Under the pieces are notes generated by a model. The model was not told where the DNA came from and ran no database searches. It saw nothing but the letters and a program-made list of their open reading frames with translations. A stretch of 64,000 nucleotides of DNA, taken from Pontederia crassipes. Its lineage: Eukaryota; Streptophyta; Magnoliopsida; Commelinales; Pontederiaceae. The DNA lies in contig CM060190.1 of NCBI GenBank assembly GCA_030549335.1, forward strand, positions 65,486,118-65,550,117. Reading direction: 5' to 3'. Positions 25,399-38,879 of the stretch are shown here, one piece after another; positions within the stretch are counted from its first letter, which is position 1; every line of letters begins with the position of its first letter. Position numbers and translations under genes: made by a program.

Positions 25399-27633
25399 TG
25401 TAATGATCGGCTTGTCCACTATTTAAAATTTAAAAGAAAAATGAAATTTTAAAACAAAATAAAAATAAAAAATATCGGACGAGAATCAATCACTCGACCG
25501 ATTCTCTCTCCCCTCTTTCCCTCAACCCCCACTCCCCTAGAGAGAGAGAGAGGGGGAGGAGTATAAGGGGAGCTCATACGTTTTCCACTCCCCTCGAGGT
25601 CCTCTCTCCCCTGTTCTCCATCTCCGGCGAACTACACCCGATGAGCGACTGGCGAACCAGCGCACACAAGCACGGACGATGCACGTAGGACGATCTCACA
25701 CCCCGCGACCCTTCTGCGAGGTGTCTATGCACACTCCCACCAGCCAAGGACGATCGGAAATCAGGCAGGCCGACGACAGTGACTCAGGCGATCGGAATTT
25801 GACCAAAAGAGGTACCGTAGACGTATAAAATACCTAGACGAAGAAATGTAGATCATTTTTCGTGCAATTCATTTCTATTATGACATAGATAACCATATAG
25901 ACATTTTTCATATTGCATGTATTGAGAATGGATGGCCGGAGATCGGCCGGAGAGAAAGAAGAGGAGTGGCGCAATCCGGCGCACCAGTAACCCGGCCCGA
26001 GTCACGAACAACTCGACCCGGGTCACGATAATGCACGGCCCGGGTATCATTATACCCGGCCCGAGTTCTCTCATTGACGACATCGCAAGATGATCGTGCA
26101 CCGACCCGACCGAGTCGAATCCCGACTCGACCCGAGTCATGGAAATCGGTCGATCGAGCACCAGATCGGTCGGGATGATGCACGGAACAACCGTCGTAAC
26201 CCGGCCCGAGTCAAATGTCGACTCGGCCTGGGCCCGGCACCATAGTTAGCTCGACAGAGATTCGGCCCCGGTCATTCCCAACCCGGCTGAGGTCCTGTCG
26301 GGCAGAATGGTGCCTTGTCGTCGTTTGGGCCATGATCCCCCATAATTGGGCCCCACATCCGATAGGCACACTTGAGGTCATATTCAACACTGTGAAGAAT
26401 GTATGGGACTTTCCTTTCTCAGGAAAAGGGATGCGACCTTAATCTTTTTCTGACTATGATTTTTTAAAGAAGATAAATAAGACAGATAAAGTAAAGAGAA
26501 ATGAATGTGATAGATATGTGTTGTTCAAGGTAAATGTTAGAATATTGTATAGTAGAGGGGCGGGTAGCTGTACTGAGGAGACAGTGCACTTACTAGTATT
26601 AACTACCACTGTTAATGGGCCACAGACTCTCTCCCATCTGTGCCCCGAATAAGGGTGACATGTTTCATGCCAAAGGGACATATAGCTCAACTGAGGAGAT
26701 AGTGAACTTACAGGTCTGCAACGACCACTGTTCCTGGGGTGCAGGTCCTCTCCCACCTGTATTTCGAAAAGGGTACGCCTAAACATACTCTCTCCATTTT
26801 ATGGGCATCCTGGCAATATAGTGTATAGAGACACATCTAGCTTCCTAATTAATTAAAGTCGAACTCGCATAGGCTAGCGAACATCAAGGACCTTATAGTA
26901 ATATAAAAGATGTAGTCACGCACGGAGCACAACAGAGTATGGTAATGAATTACAGAGTATGATAATGGATAAGAGAGCATGAAAATGAATAATAGAGTAT
27001 AGCAATGGATCACAGAGTATGATAGTGTATCAGGTATTGTTAAAGTAAAGAATAAAATACTGAACTATATATGCCTAGAGCCTACAAAGATTAAGGTATT
27101 GAAACTAGTGAATAAAGTAACTGATTATTGATTATCATCTATCAGTATATATTTCATCAGATTATCATTTCATCGCGCTCACGGGCATTTCATGCTCCTG
27201 CTTTGGGATTTTACAGGTGATAACCATGCTTAGGGAGGTTGTGAAAGATGCATAGCTCGAGGATAGCAGCACATGACTTACAAGACATTATAGCTTTCCG
27301 CTTTGTTATTTCTTTAATAGTTATTTTGATCTTGTATTTCAAAGACATCTGAATTTTGACTTTTAACCCTGCTTATGTAAATATTTGCTTGAACTATTTA
27401 TTTTATCAGCATTCCCCTTTCTTTTGAATTATTCCTTAAATGTGACACCTTTTGATTTTCCAAATGATATATCTTTCGCAAATCTCTTCTTATTCATTGA
27501 TTCTATATCATTTTTATTACCACGTGTGTCATATGTTGATCGGTCAAAATAAAAAAAGTCATAGACAATGTAGCGCTCCCTTGATCAGTCTGACTGTCAG
27601 CGTGACGAGATGGCTAATTTTGAGGGCGTTACA
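25399..27633. mobile_element. Second solo LTR, about 2.2 kb
   Basis: The segment starts TGTAATGATCGGCTTGTCC and ends TTGAGGGCGTTACA. That matches the general form of the Ty3/gypsy LTRs at 44558 and 50352, which start TGTAACACCCGA and end GCGTTACA. TATATTA flanks it directly on both sides (25392-25398, 27634-27640). No primer site follows, so it is a solo LTR. Inside are CCCGGCCCGAGTC-type repeats (about 25990-26300), a two-copy repeat of about 120 bp (about 26555-26785), and about five AGAGTATGATAATGGAT units (about 26932-27030). Seven bases is longer than the usual 4-6-bp duplication, so part of the flank match may be chance. Confidence 0.7.
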
Positions 27634-27664
27634 TATATTAAGTTACTATATATATGTTTTTATT

Positions 27665-27728
27665 ACACTTCATCCAAACACTCTGATATATTTTAATTTA
27701 ATTCTCCAGAGCATTTGGATGAAGTGCA
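27665..27728. repeat. Short perfect-like hairpin
   Basis: TACACTTCATCCAAACACTCTG and the reverse complement of the right arm, TGCACTTCATCCAAATGCTCTG, match at 19 of 22 positions around a 21-base AT loop. All three differences are transitions that would be G-U pairs in a minus-strand transcript. It starts 32 bp after the solo LTR. It may be a tiny MITE or foldback, and nothing shows that it is transcribed. Confidence 0.6.
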
Positions 27729-30700
27729 ATCTAAAATGAGAATAAAAAGGTTGACTCTTCTATGAAAATTAATATGGTTATTAACTATATATATAACCAT
27801 TATACATTTCTTTCTCAAATCATCTATTTTTTAATAGTCAACAAATCAAATATGTATTTAGCGCATAAAAAGCTCGCAAAAACTTTAAATTTGAACATAT
27901 TTTTTTTATCATATTTATTTGTTAGTAATCATAACTAATATATTTAGATAAAACAATATATATTCGAAATTGAAGAGATAGCACTTATATAAAAACATTA
28001 AAATAAAAATATTCATTGATACAAAAAGTCTTACTGTTAGAACGGAGAGTAAAGATTGGAGAAAAAAAAAAGAAAAGAAAGAAAAAAATGTGAGGATAAA
28101 AAAAAATTACAGGGACAAGTAAGAAAAAAAAATGGCAGAACTCAGCGATCCTTAATTATCCGATTTCAACAACGACAAAAAAAAAGTGTCACTTCATGCA
28201 TGACAAATTGTTATTCTCCTGCAATATATTTCTTATTTTTTGTTGGACGTCGTTAATAAACACATCGATTAGCCTTCTTTCAAAATGAGGTCCATATATA
28301 TTTGCATGCTTCAAATAAGAAGATTAAGATTTCTATTTATACTATATCAATAAAATCAAATAATTAGGAAAAACCATAAACTCTGATCTTAATCAGTGGT
28401 GGAGCCAAGAATATTTTATAGGGGTTCACTTTTATTTTAATTTCATAGAAAAATTAAATAATTATATAAAAAATTAAAAGTACTTAGATTAATTCGATTT
28501 CGTTTTGAAGATTCATTCATTTTTCGACTTGTATGAATAAAAAATGTCTATAAATAGGAAAAAAGTATGAAAAATGAGAAAAATAAACTAATATTTAAAT
28601 AATATATTATTCATTATATAATTAATAAAATTACAATATTAATTATTATGAATAAAAATATACCACAAATATTCATTGATTCTGAATGAAGTGAAATATA
28701 TTATTCCTAAAAAAATTAATATGAATTGGTAATCATATACACAAAAATGTAGGAAAAGATTTTTATAAATTTGAAAGATAGAATATAAATTATCTTGAAT
28801 TAGAGCTAATGTGAAAAAACAATAGAGAGAAGTGATTTTGATAGAAGAAAAAAAAGTTAGATTAAATAGAGTTGAGTTATTTGAAAAATAATAGGAAAAG
28901 ATTCTTAATAAAAAATGCTGATTTTAAAAATAAATCAATTTTCCTTCTTCCATTGATCTATCCAATAGCGGAGAGCAAAATGCTAATGCACTTCGCTTAT
29001 TGAACAACCACAATATGTTTTAAAGAAGAACTTTATATCTACCTCCCACCTTCAGTCTTAAATTCAAAAGAAAAATAGATGAAAAAATATTTGAAATTAT
29101 TCGGAGCTAGTTATATCATTCTGCTCGACATCTAATTATATTAGCGTGTTCATTACTGCTGTCCTCCTATCATTGTATCTGTTACGCATTCTCATCGTTA
29201 TGATCATAATGATCCATATTTATTATAATTATCTTTTTTAAATTATCATAACGGTGATATATCCAACAAAGTTAAATAAAATATGTATTGATTCACTATA
29301 AGAGTTGAATATAAATTTTTTGTCTAAGTCTATGATTTTATTTATATCAAAAAATATTTATATGAAGTCTTCTATTCATATTCAACTATATAATTCGATT
29401 TAGAGAATTAATGCATCTCTTCCATTGAAACTTTAATACATTAGTCATGTTAGTGAACTTGTTTTAGAAAAATTAAAACACAAACGACCTCGTCCCAAGA
29501 TGGTGCAGGGTTGTTGGCTTCTAGACACGCGTCCCCCCACCCACACCATGTATAGATATTATGTATGTGCCCGTTGCACTATCAACGATAGGATTCGTAT
29601 AATTAGTAGGCAGAACATTACCGATCCCCTCCCACTTTTACTGTCATAAAATCTCCTAAAAGTGATTTGGTCATCAAAAGCATGCATGCTGATTTAGTTT
29701 ATGCATCACAAGGCTAGCTAATTAAGATTACTTAATTATAGAGAGAGAGGGGGAGAGAAAGATATTACTTGGAATGGGAGCCCGCACAAGGCATGCACCT
29801 TCCTAGAGCTCCAATGAGTACATTACTTTTGTCCGCGTGGTGCTTGGGAGAACGCGAAAAAACTAATATATATCTGTGTAATGTACATTGGCATCTAACA
29901 CGTATACAAAATGAATCATGCAGACCCTCTTTCTTTTTTAACTTGTAGCTACGAATGCTTCTGCAGGTTTCCTGAGCATACGGAGGGGGGAGACGGGAGA
30001 GAGAGAGAGAGAGACAGAAGAGAGAGAGAGAGAGAGGGTTAGAGGTATAGAGACATGTTGGGAGCCGGGGAACAAGACGTGGGGAGGAGGAGGATTTCAC
30101 GTGCAATGGCGCTCACAGGCGCAGTGGTGTGCAGGTGGGCAACGCCTCGATATATGCAAACAGGACATGCCATTTGATTATTAGTACATCAATGCAAAAA
30201 CATTTAAAAAATTGCCAACCGCATGCATTGCCATTTATTTTAACCCTTTCTATTTTACTTTTGCTTGTTTAACAGACAAGTTAACCTTGCATGTGCAAGA
30301 AAGTCGATTGTGTTCATCTGAGCTTTATCAAGGTCAACAAATGTGAAAATTCAAAACTTTTTTTTTCTTCTTTTGTTAAGCAGCATGATAAAATCAATTA
30401 AAATTCCACAATGGTCATGAATTTGTTTCTCTAACTTGCATGCAGTAATAGGGAAATTAATAATTGTTGAGCTGTGGGCACTGGGCAGAAATTAATCATG
30501 CATGTATAAAACAATGACCTCACAAGAGTAACATGACCAGCATTGGAGAGGAAAAGAGAGGAAGAGAGAGAAAGACGGAGATGGGACTAGCTAGCTAGCT
30601 AGATATTCTCGCACAACCATCTTTTAATTTATTCATTAGGTTAAGCAGCAATAATGCTTCTGTTTTCTGGAGCGAGATGCAACATGCATCATGTGCTCTT

Positions 30701-31116
30701 CTTTGGCAAAGGCATAGCCCCATATATGCACAAACCATGCCCTCCTACCTAGCTAATTATTAACTAGTTAATCAAGATTAAAACACACGACTTGTTGCGG
30801 TTACATTAATAGGTCATCATTATTATTTTTTTCTTTTACAACAATTAGAGTGGTGGTGTGCTGGTGTGGTGGATCCATCATATTCTTAGCATGTGCCTCC
30901 TTTTACGTGGCCCTATGGAATCATTGAGATCCTCGAGAAATGGAGCTTTAATTATAAGATCAACTCAATAATCATCAATTAATTAGTCAATTAACCGTTT
31001 AAAATACAAAGTTAGGCGAGATATGAGGCAAAGGTGGCTCTATACATATTCTGCATGCATGACCTATATATATATTATATACATGTAGCTTTCCTGTGAT
31101 CAAACGCACACCTTCG

Positions 31117-31118
<2 letters not shown>
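27729..31118. other. AT-rich spacer
   Basis: No recognisable gene. At about 28396 the sequence CAGTGGTGGAGCCAAGAAT resembles the hAT-type end CAGTGGCGGAGCCA common in plants, but no right end was found. Between 29490 and 30760 base composition is more mixed, with GA tracts near 29740, 30000 and 30560 and many TGCATG motifs. The minus open frame 29765-30106 crosses a GA tract and shows no domain. Confidence 0.45.

Positions 31119-31182
<64 letters not shown>
31119..31182. repeat. (TA)32 microsatellite
   Basis: An uninterrupted TA array of about 64 bp. The minus-strand open frame with a Tyr-Ile repeat across it is an artefact. Confidence 0.97.
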
Positions 31183-31183
<1 letters not shown>

Positions 31184-32745
31184 TCAAACAAGAATTAAAG
31201 GTGCACCGCATTATTTGAGATCAGGACCATGCCGGGGAAACAGCAACAAACAATGAATAATTTAGAAGAGGGAAAAAATAATAAGAAGAATTTATGAGGG
31301 GATTCTTTTTATAAATAATAATTAGTTAAATGGAAATTGGAAAGGAAAAAAATAGAAGATATTTGAAGAGGACAGACGTGATCCACAGGGAATCGTGTTG
31401 CCAAGCGTGTGCTGGCATGCACGCTTGTGTGCGTGTGTATGAGTCAGCTAGACCTTAAACTGGATTATATATATGTCGTATTAATTAATATTGGGTACCA
31501 ATAACTTACCAATTTAATTAATTTATCAATCTTTTTTTATTAATGTTTGTTATCATGTATCAATGCTTGAGTTTGAGTGTCTTAAGTTATAAGCCATTAA
31601 CGTAAAATCTCGTTCTTATTGGTTAATTCTACTATATATGTCTAATCCAACCTCTAGTAAAAAAAATCGTCCAATTGGTTAATTTAACATAAAATTTTGC
31701 TAACCTCGATATAGTTTATCTTAGTCTGTTTAATTTATATTTTGAACGTACAAGCAAATCAATATTATTGAACATATATATGCCAATTCGTCTAAAATAT
31801 ATGAACATCCAAGATAAATAAAGGAATGTTGGATTGTAAAATTTGTTACATCTTTAAGATGAATCAACTTTAACTATATAAAAAAAATTTGAAAGGCCAT
31901 GATTCACATGGACCACTAGGTTCATATTACAATCTCGTGCATGGATATGGAGCTCAAAATCTTCTGCATAGGACACCATTAATTCCTTGTTGCATGTCAA
32001 GCAACTCCATTGGAGCTGATTGAAGAAGTTGGCATCTTTTCTCCCCTTGCTCTCACGGCAATTAATGAATACGTATATGTCCAAAGTGGTGCCATATCAA
32101 CGAAAGCAAACTGATGGAACTGCGACGAATGGTGAACCATCTCTTCTTCGTCCCATTCAAAATTTATTTTTCCCTCCAACAACAACAACAACTTATATAT
32201 TGTTCGTGGTTTCATAATCTTATTATTATTATCGAGATTGACATATAAATATTAGGTTTCCAGAGCTTGAACTGGATTTTTTTAAAATTATAGAAATCAA
32301 AATTTTGACTTGTTTGAAAATTTTATTTCCGAGTAGGATTTGAATGTAATACTTTAGAAAGTGAAAAAAAAATCATGAACGGATTTACACTCATTTCTTT
32401 CTTTTGTTGACTTTTTCTTTACGATTGTCGACTGTATTTTTGCTGTAAATGTTTTTTTACAGAAGTTGCAACATCCAAAATATTGCATTTAATGAAATTT
32501 GTTTTTTTTTTTTTGAAAAAGAATCATAAACGAGAAAAGCAAGCGATGCGATATAATGGGAATCGAATTATGGACATTTAGCAAAGTAAAGAGTTGAGGA
32601 ATATTTTTGGAAAACAAAAGGAGATGCAAGTCAAACAAGTCTCCTTCAAAATTTTACCTACCAAACAAAACAATGGAAAATCATACATGCACCATGCATA
32701 AATCCAGAAGGTCTTAAATCGTAATTAAACCATTAAATTGTATGT

Positions 32746-32748
<3 letters not shown>
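31183..32748. other. AT-rich spacer
   Basis: No gene is supported. Open frames at 31854-32217 overlap on both strands and have no family motif. Confidence 0.45.

Positions 32749-32818
<70 letters not shown>
32749..32818. repeat. (CT)35 microsatellite
   Basis: An uninterrupted CT array of 70 bp. The Arg-Glu open frame on the minus strand is its artefact. Confidence 0.97.
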
Positions 32819-32820
<2 letters not shown>

Positions 32821-34377
32821 GGTGATGGCGTGCATATATCCCCGTTAAATGAGATGAATCATATGAATGAGAAGTGAATCTTGAAGGGGGAAACAAAAAG
32901 CCAACAGATGTGACAATCAAAGAAGAAGAGACCGTGTAGGTACGTAGAAATGGACATGGACAGACATATGACGCTTCTCTTTTTCACCACCGCCAATTTA
33001 TTACTCTCTCTCTCTCTCACACACACACAGGATCCTGACTGCGGATTTTAATTGATCAAGTATATATGGTATTAAATATTAAATTAGAAGCATGTTTGAA
33101 ATATGCATATATGTATATACTCGATTAGTTTCTTTGGTATGAACTTTCATGCGATGAAATTACACGTTTATATGACAATTTCATGTTTGCGTATGAAATT
33201 TCTCTTCGAAGTGTGTGGAGTCATTTTCGTTGAAAGCATAAGAATGAAAATAATGGCAACGGTGTTTTCACAAGTATTGACCTCGCACATCAGGAACCGT
33301 CAACTTAATGCATTTAAACATATGATGCAAATGTTAGGTGAGTACATTGTGTGTATGAGAGAGAGAGAGAGAGAGAGAGATTCTATGTGCAACCAAGTTT
33401 TTTTTTTTTTTTTTGTGGTTGTCTGGTTGAGTTTCCAATTTGGCGGATAATCTAATGACAGCATGTTCAACTCGATTGTTTCATCATTTTCTTTCTAGGT
33501 GCGAATTTTTTTTTTCTTTTATATAATTCTAAATCATGAACTTACCATATATAATGTCTCTAAATTTTATCACAATTTTAAGTTCCTTAATTTGATTCTA
33601 TTTTTTATTTTAAAAAATAAACTATCCTTTCACGAAATGTCATCTCTTTTACTGTTTAAAATAAAATATTTTGACAAGTTAAAAATATCAAATACCCTAT
33701 TTTTATCATTCAATATTATATTATTTTTCAAATGTTAGAATTGAGAATAATTCGTAGAAGGGTATTTTATTTTATTTCAAAAAATAAAAATACAGAAAAA
33801 TTAACAGACGAAAGAATAATTATGGAAAAAGGCCATAAATAAAAATTTGCTAACTTTAGATTGACGGTAAATCTATAATAACACTGAATTTCATTTCCGA
33901 AAACACCATCTTCCTTTCAATTATTTATTAAGTGTTAATGGTTATCAGAATACTATATACATACTTTTCTTTTCTAAAAAAAAGGATAAATCTACTAACG
34001 CTATGCATTATTTGAAAGAGGAGAAAGAAAATGGAATTGTGAGAAAAGGCGGAAATTTAGTAAAATGTGTATCCTGGATGAGCTACTATAATAATAATAA
34101 TAATAATAGAAACCAAATACGTTCTTAATTAATAATCGGGGTTTAGACGACTTGAACTACAAAAAAGTGTCCACGATTGAAGCTTGTAAGCTATTATTAT
34201 ACAAATATTTATTAATATTTTGTGCTTTGGATTTTGATCAGAATTTTAATTAGCGTCCAACGTGACGCCGTAACGAATCATATGACTTGGTGCCTTATAT
34301 GGAACCCACAAAACTTTCCCAAAAGAAAAAGAAGGTATATAACCATCACTTTTCTGTCATTCCATTTGATGATCACC

Positions 34378-34380
<3 letters not shown>
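32819..34380. other. AT-rich spacer with short SSRs
   Basis: It holds CT/CA repeats near 33005-33030, a GA array at about 33357-33380 and an ATA array near 34089-34109. The plus open frames at 33103-33450 and 33499-33738 are AT-driven, rich in Phe, Ile and Leu, and match no family. Confidence 0.45.

Positions 34381-34448
<68 letters not shown>
34381..34448. repeat. (AAT)n microsatellite, about 22 units
   Basis: An uninterrupted trinucleotide array of 68 bp. It gives a poly-Asn run in a plus open frame (34222-34470) that has no other coding signal. Confidence 0.97.
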
Positions 34449-36421
34449 GGGGACAAATGAGGCAACGTAGTTAATCAATCCTTTAATTGTAGAATTCAGT
34501 TGGCGATATATAAATGCATGACCTCCTTACATGTAAAGAAAGAAGAATTAAATAAAAACAAACAAACAAGAAACCCAAACGATTAATAATTTAATATTTA
34601 ACATTTTTTGTTTTTACTAATTTACCTACACACATTTCTTTCATTTTTAGAAATTATGTGGTGAGTAATAGTTTTTATTGATATTTGAATCGGCTTTTCT
34701 ATAATGCTAACATCCAACATCGTACCATTTAAAATAATTCTATCCATAAACAAGGTTCCGTGCAAATTGAAATCTTAATATATTTTTTTCTTCTTATGTG
34801 TACCACATTGCATAAAGGGAAAAAGAAAACAGTGATCGAGTTAATCCAAAATCTTGAATTAATGCTATCTATGGATTTGACCCCACCACTAAAAGACCTC
34901 ATTTTTTTCTACGTTATTAGTATTGTGTCAACGAGAATATTTTTCTTCACATTGGAATTCGATATTATTAGTTGTCACATCTTAATAATTTAGGATTTCA
35001 GATCGTTCTTAGAATGAATCGATTATTTTTTATTTTTTATTTTTTTGCTTCTCCTCGCCTTATTGCTGATTGAAACCGTGACCTAATTACAAAACCTGGA
35101 GCAACAAATCTCTTTCGCACACACCCAAACCCAACTTGCATAAAGCATGAAAAGTTATAGGTTCAGGTCCCCTAAAGTGGTGGGGGTGGTGGTGCAGTTA
35201 TGTTATGCTTCCCTTTCTCCTAGTTATTAATTGGTTGTCATGAAAGAGAGAGAGAGAGACCCACTTCACTTTGTTTCTTTTTTCTTTTAGAAAAAAAAGT
35301 TTGGAGAAGGACTAATTCTTTGATCTTTGTCCAGAATGTTTTCATTTTGAAATTTTAATAAAAGGAGCAATTTCACATTGCAAATGAAAAAAAAAACATT
35401 ATGCATAAAAAAACGTGAAAATCCGAGTAAATGTGAGAAGTAAAATCATTAGTTTTACCATTGTTAAATTGATATACTATTGATCATTATTATCACCTTG
35501 TTTGTCGAACTGTTTTTTTTATATACAATACTTCTGATAAAAATTATCATTATAGATTCAACTAATGTATAATTATATTTTTCTGTTCAATTATATCTTC
35601 ATTTAATTTTATTTTAAAAATGATATTTCTTTATGTTATTCAAATTTTCTCACTAGATTTGTCTTTCAAACACGATATGTTTTTTTAAAACCAATCTTGC
35701 AAGGTTACACACACAAATATTTAAACTTTATGCCTTTTAAATTCAATAAGAAAGCCAAATTTAATCAGACTTTGAAAGGTAATAATTTTTTTATCCAATA
35801 ACAAAAAATTTGTGCATAATAATGCACATAACAAACATTAAAAAAATTTCCGACCATTTTTTTCCATTATAGATGAATAAATTTTTAAAGTTTTAAGAGC
35901 ATTTATTTTACTTATTTTCATAAAAAAATTACTATAGATTAAAAGTCTTTGGGACAATTCCCTTAATCTCATAAGTTAATTAAAATGAATTATAAGTAAT
36001 TTAAATTTTTTTCTTATTGATAACTAAAAAGAGAGTTGATAAATATTTATTTTATATGTTTATAAGTAAACCAAATCCACTTTGACAATTGGAACCCGTG
36101 TTATAAGACGGATTAATGAACGGGTCATCAAATCAATTGGACTAGGTAAAATGAGTGGTCGAAATGAATAATATAAATTAATAAAAAATAAAATAAGTTA
36201 AAAAGACTATTATAATATTATTAATATATAATATTTTATTTAACAAAAAATAGAAATAAAATAAATAAAATAAAAATAATTGGGATTAAAATATATAATA
36301 AAGTAATATAAATTAAGTCATCGATCAAATATTCATCAAATAATTTTTTTGTGAGATAATTATAAAAGGAACATTGAAAAAAAATTATATGTAACAAGAG
36401 GACATTGAAGGATAAATTTAA

Positions 36422-36470
<49 letters not shown>

Positions 36471-37385
36471 GTTTAAATAATTTAATAAATTTTATATTTC
36501 ATTTTTTTCATTTTACAACTTGATATGATTTGTTGGACGATCAACTGAATCTGAATTTTGATCTTAACAAAATGGGTCAAACTCTTTCTCCAATTTTAAC
36601 CGATCTGTGAGGCATTTTGAGCTCCTGACAGGATGAGTCAAGTCGGACAACATTGATTATAATTGCATCTAATTTTGGTTAAAAATTGAGGCGAAATCAA
36701 AATTTGAAAATTGAGGACTTCGATTAAGAAAAATTCTGGAACAAAGTTATTTATTTATTTACCTCCTATTCATATATTTTCTTTATTTATTACCCCCTCA
36801 TTCATTAACATTAAATAGGTAATATTTTTAAAATTCAAATTGATCAAAATAATATATTATTTATTGATAGCTAATTATTAATCATTATTACATAAAAATG
36901 TAGATGAATAGCATTCGTTAACGTATATAGAATATGCTGTTATTACTATGAAATTACTATTTATTGCTTAAATGTAAAACTATAGAAACATGATCGACAA
37001 AATAACTTAAAATCCTTCATTATTAGTCAATTATAATAAATACGATAACTATAGTAGTAAAGTCGTTATTTGTTTTTTTTTAACGCGAAGTACTCGTCGT
37101 TATCTAAAATATTAGTAAAACAATAAAGTAGATTAGTTAATTTTGGAGCAAGGGCATTATTACCACTTGAGGTCCACTTATTATCTAAAACATCACTATA
37201 ATTAATCTATGTAATAAATTTATTTTTTATTTCTATTTCATATTTTGTTCTATTCAAATATATTTTTTAAAAAAATATAATTGTTTATCCTAAACTCGAA
37301 AATTTATTCAATTATTTATCTAAGACTCGAAAATTAATTTTGAAAAATATGTTGGAAATTTTTTTTTTTTTGGAATAAAGTATCA
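34449..37385. other. Very AT-rich spacer
   Basis: No gene is seen. It contains a (TA)22 array at 36425-36469 and many poly-A/T runs. Around 36095-36160 and 36530-36650 there are GGGTCA and GGAC-rich pieces on either side of AT-rich DNA, perhaps an old MITE, but I could not match ends. Confidence 0.4.
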
Positions 37386-37770
37386 AACTTCATGATTGAT
37401 CTGCGCCGTTCAAATGAAAAAATTGGATATCAGCTTCTGGAATGGTTCAGCGGGGCCACGTTGGCTTCGTGGAGAGACGTGGACCCCACGTGACAATAAC
37501 CTCGGAAATGGGGGAGGGCACGAGAAGGGTCCATGGCCACTTGTAGGCGCCGGGTCCCGCCCTTTAACTGGTGCAGTGGATTCCTTTCCCGGGGCGGGAC
37601 CCACTACGTGTCTACTTTTGGGTGAATTAAAAAATAATCGGGCCCAACAAAAAAAACAAGGGAAACCGGGGGGCGGAAAACGACAAACCGGCCCGGCAAA
37701 AGGGACGGGAGGGGCAGTGATGTCATCCGAGCGACCGGGAGAGCCGGTAAAAGATACGTTGGCTTCGTTC
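37386..37770. other. Isolated GC-rich island
   Basis: About 385 bp with high GC and frequent CpG, surrounded by very AT-rich DNA. It contains a palindromic G-box, CACGTG, at 37487-37492, a second ACGTG near 37605, and a 168-codon plus open frame (37396-37902) that is Gly/Pro-rich and matches no family I know. It could be a promoter, an unrecognised first exon or part of an element. The open frame is not called a gene. Confidence 0.4.
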
Positions 37771-38879
37771 TCCGCTAGTTTGGGTGTCGTTTTCTACTTA
37801 TTTACGATGTCACCATCATATTTTGTTGTATTCCTTCGTCAGGTAAATTCTAGGAAAAGAAAATCAATTATTCATAAAAGTACTTATCTTATTTCAATTT
37901 AGACTTTATGAAAAAAAAGAGCAATCAAATGGAGACAGGTATTTAAGATTTTTTTAAAAGTACGTAAATGGACACGTAAAATTGAAAAAAAATAAAAACA
38001 AACTCAAATTGGGTGTTGTTCTTTTGGGTAGGTGCTCATTCCCTCGTTCATGGATAATAATTATTGTTTAGCTTTAAGTTATTGTTATTGTTATCAATTA
38101 AAAAGGGGAAATGAAGTCAAGACTGGTTGCTTCTAGACAATGCGATAGTGAGAGAAAGAAGAAGCTTTGAAACACCATGCACCAAAACGCAAAACCTTAA
38201 CAAAATAATTAGGCTAACGCCCTCATGACCACGCTCCCTCCTATCCCACTACTCTACGTCTCTCTCACGGGCACGGAATATACATGTCCAAATCACACAT
38301 CATTTGTGTTTTTTTTTTTAAATAATTCAATTGAGGTGCAAATGAAAAGTATTACTTCTGGGACTTTGATCATTAGCATTTATAAAACAAGTACTATATA
38401 CCTGAAGAAAATGTTAGTCTATTATAGCCATTATTTCTCTTCAAAATATCCATAACAGGTAACATGACAGAATTTTAATTTATGAAAAATTATCTATTTT
38501 TTAATTTTTGATGGCACTGATTTAACTAGGATCATTTTGATTTTTTTAATTACTGAAATGCTAATAATAATTTAGACTATCATAATTTGAATAAGGACTC
38601 AAAAAGTGTTAACACGTGATTAATGCTAATATAAAATGTAAGATAATTTATTCATCCTTCATACTCAGTGTAACAAAAATCCCTTAAAATATCAAATTTC
38701 CAGTGACTGGGTGAGTAGGAGGATTTTTCGGAGGAAAATTAGAATAATAATAGCAACAGTCAAGTGAAAAAAGTAGGACGACATTTTCTTGTACAAAGTT
38801 GTGACTTGCGACTCTCCTAACTAAAACTCATACCCACTAATTATATCAGCTAATCAAACTTAATTTTAAAATAAGTAAT
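37771..38879. other. AT-rich spacer upstream of the FLZ gene
   Basis: No gene or element is recognised. A short C-rich patch lies at 38218-38275. Confidence 0.45.

Noticed and set aside
29995-30040. miR156/miR529-like ACAGAAGAGAGAGAGAG string
   Set aside because: It is part of a GA repeat and no opposing arm forms a precursor hairpin.
32714-32920. Arg-Glu repeat open frame on the minus strand
   Set aside because: Artefact of the (CT)35 array.
34222-34470. Poly-Asn protein on the plus strand
   Set aside because: Artefact of the (AAT)n array; no other coding signal.
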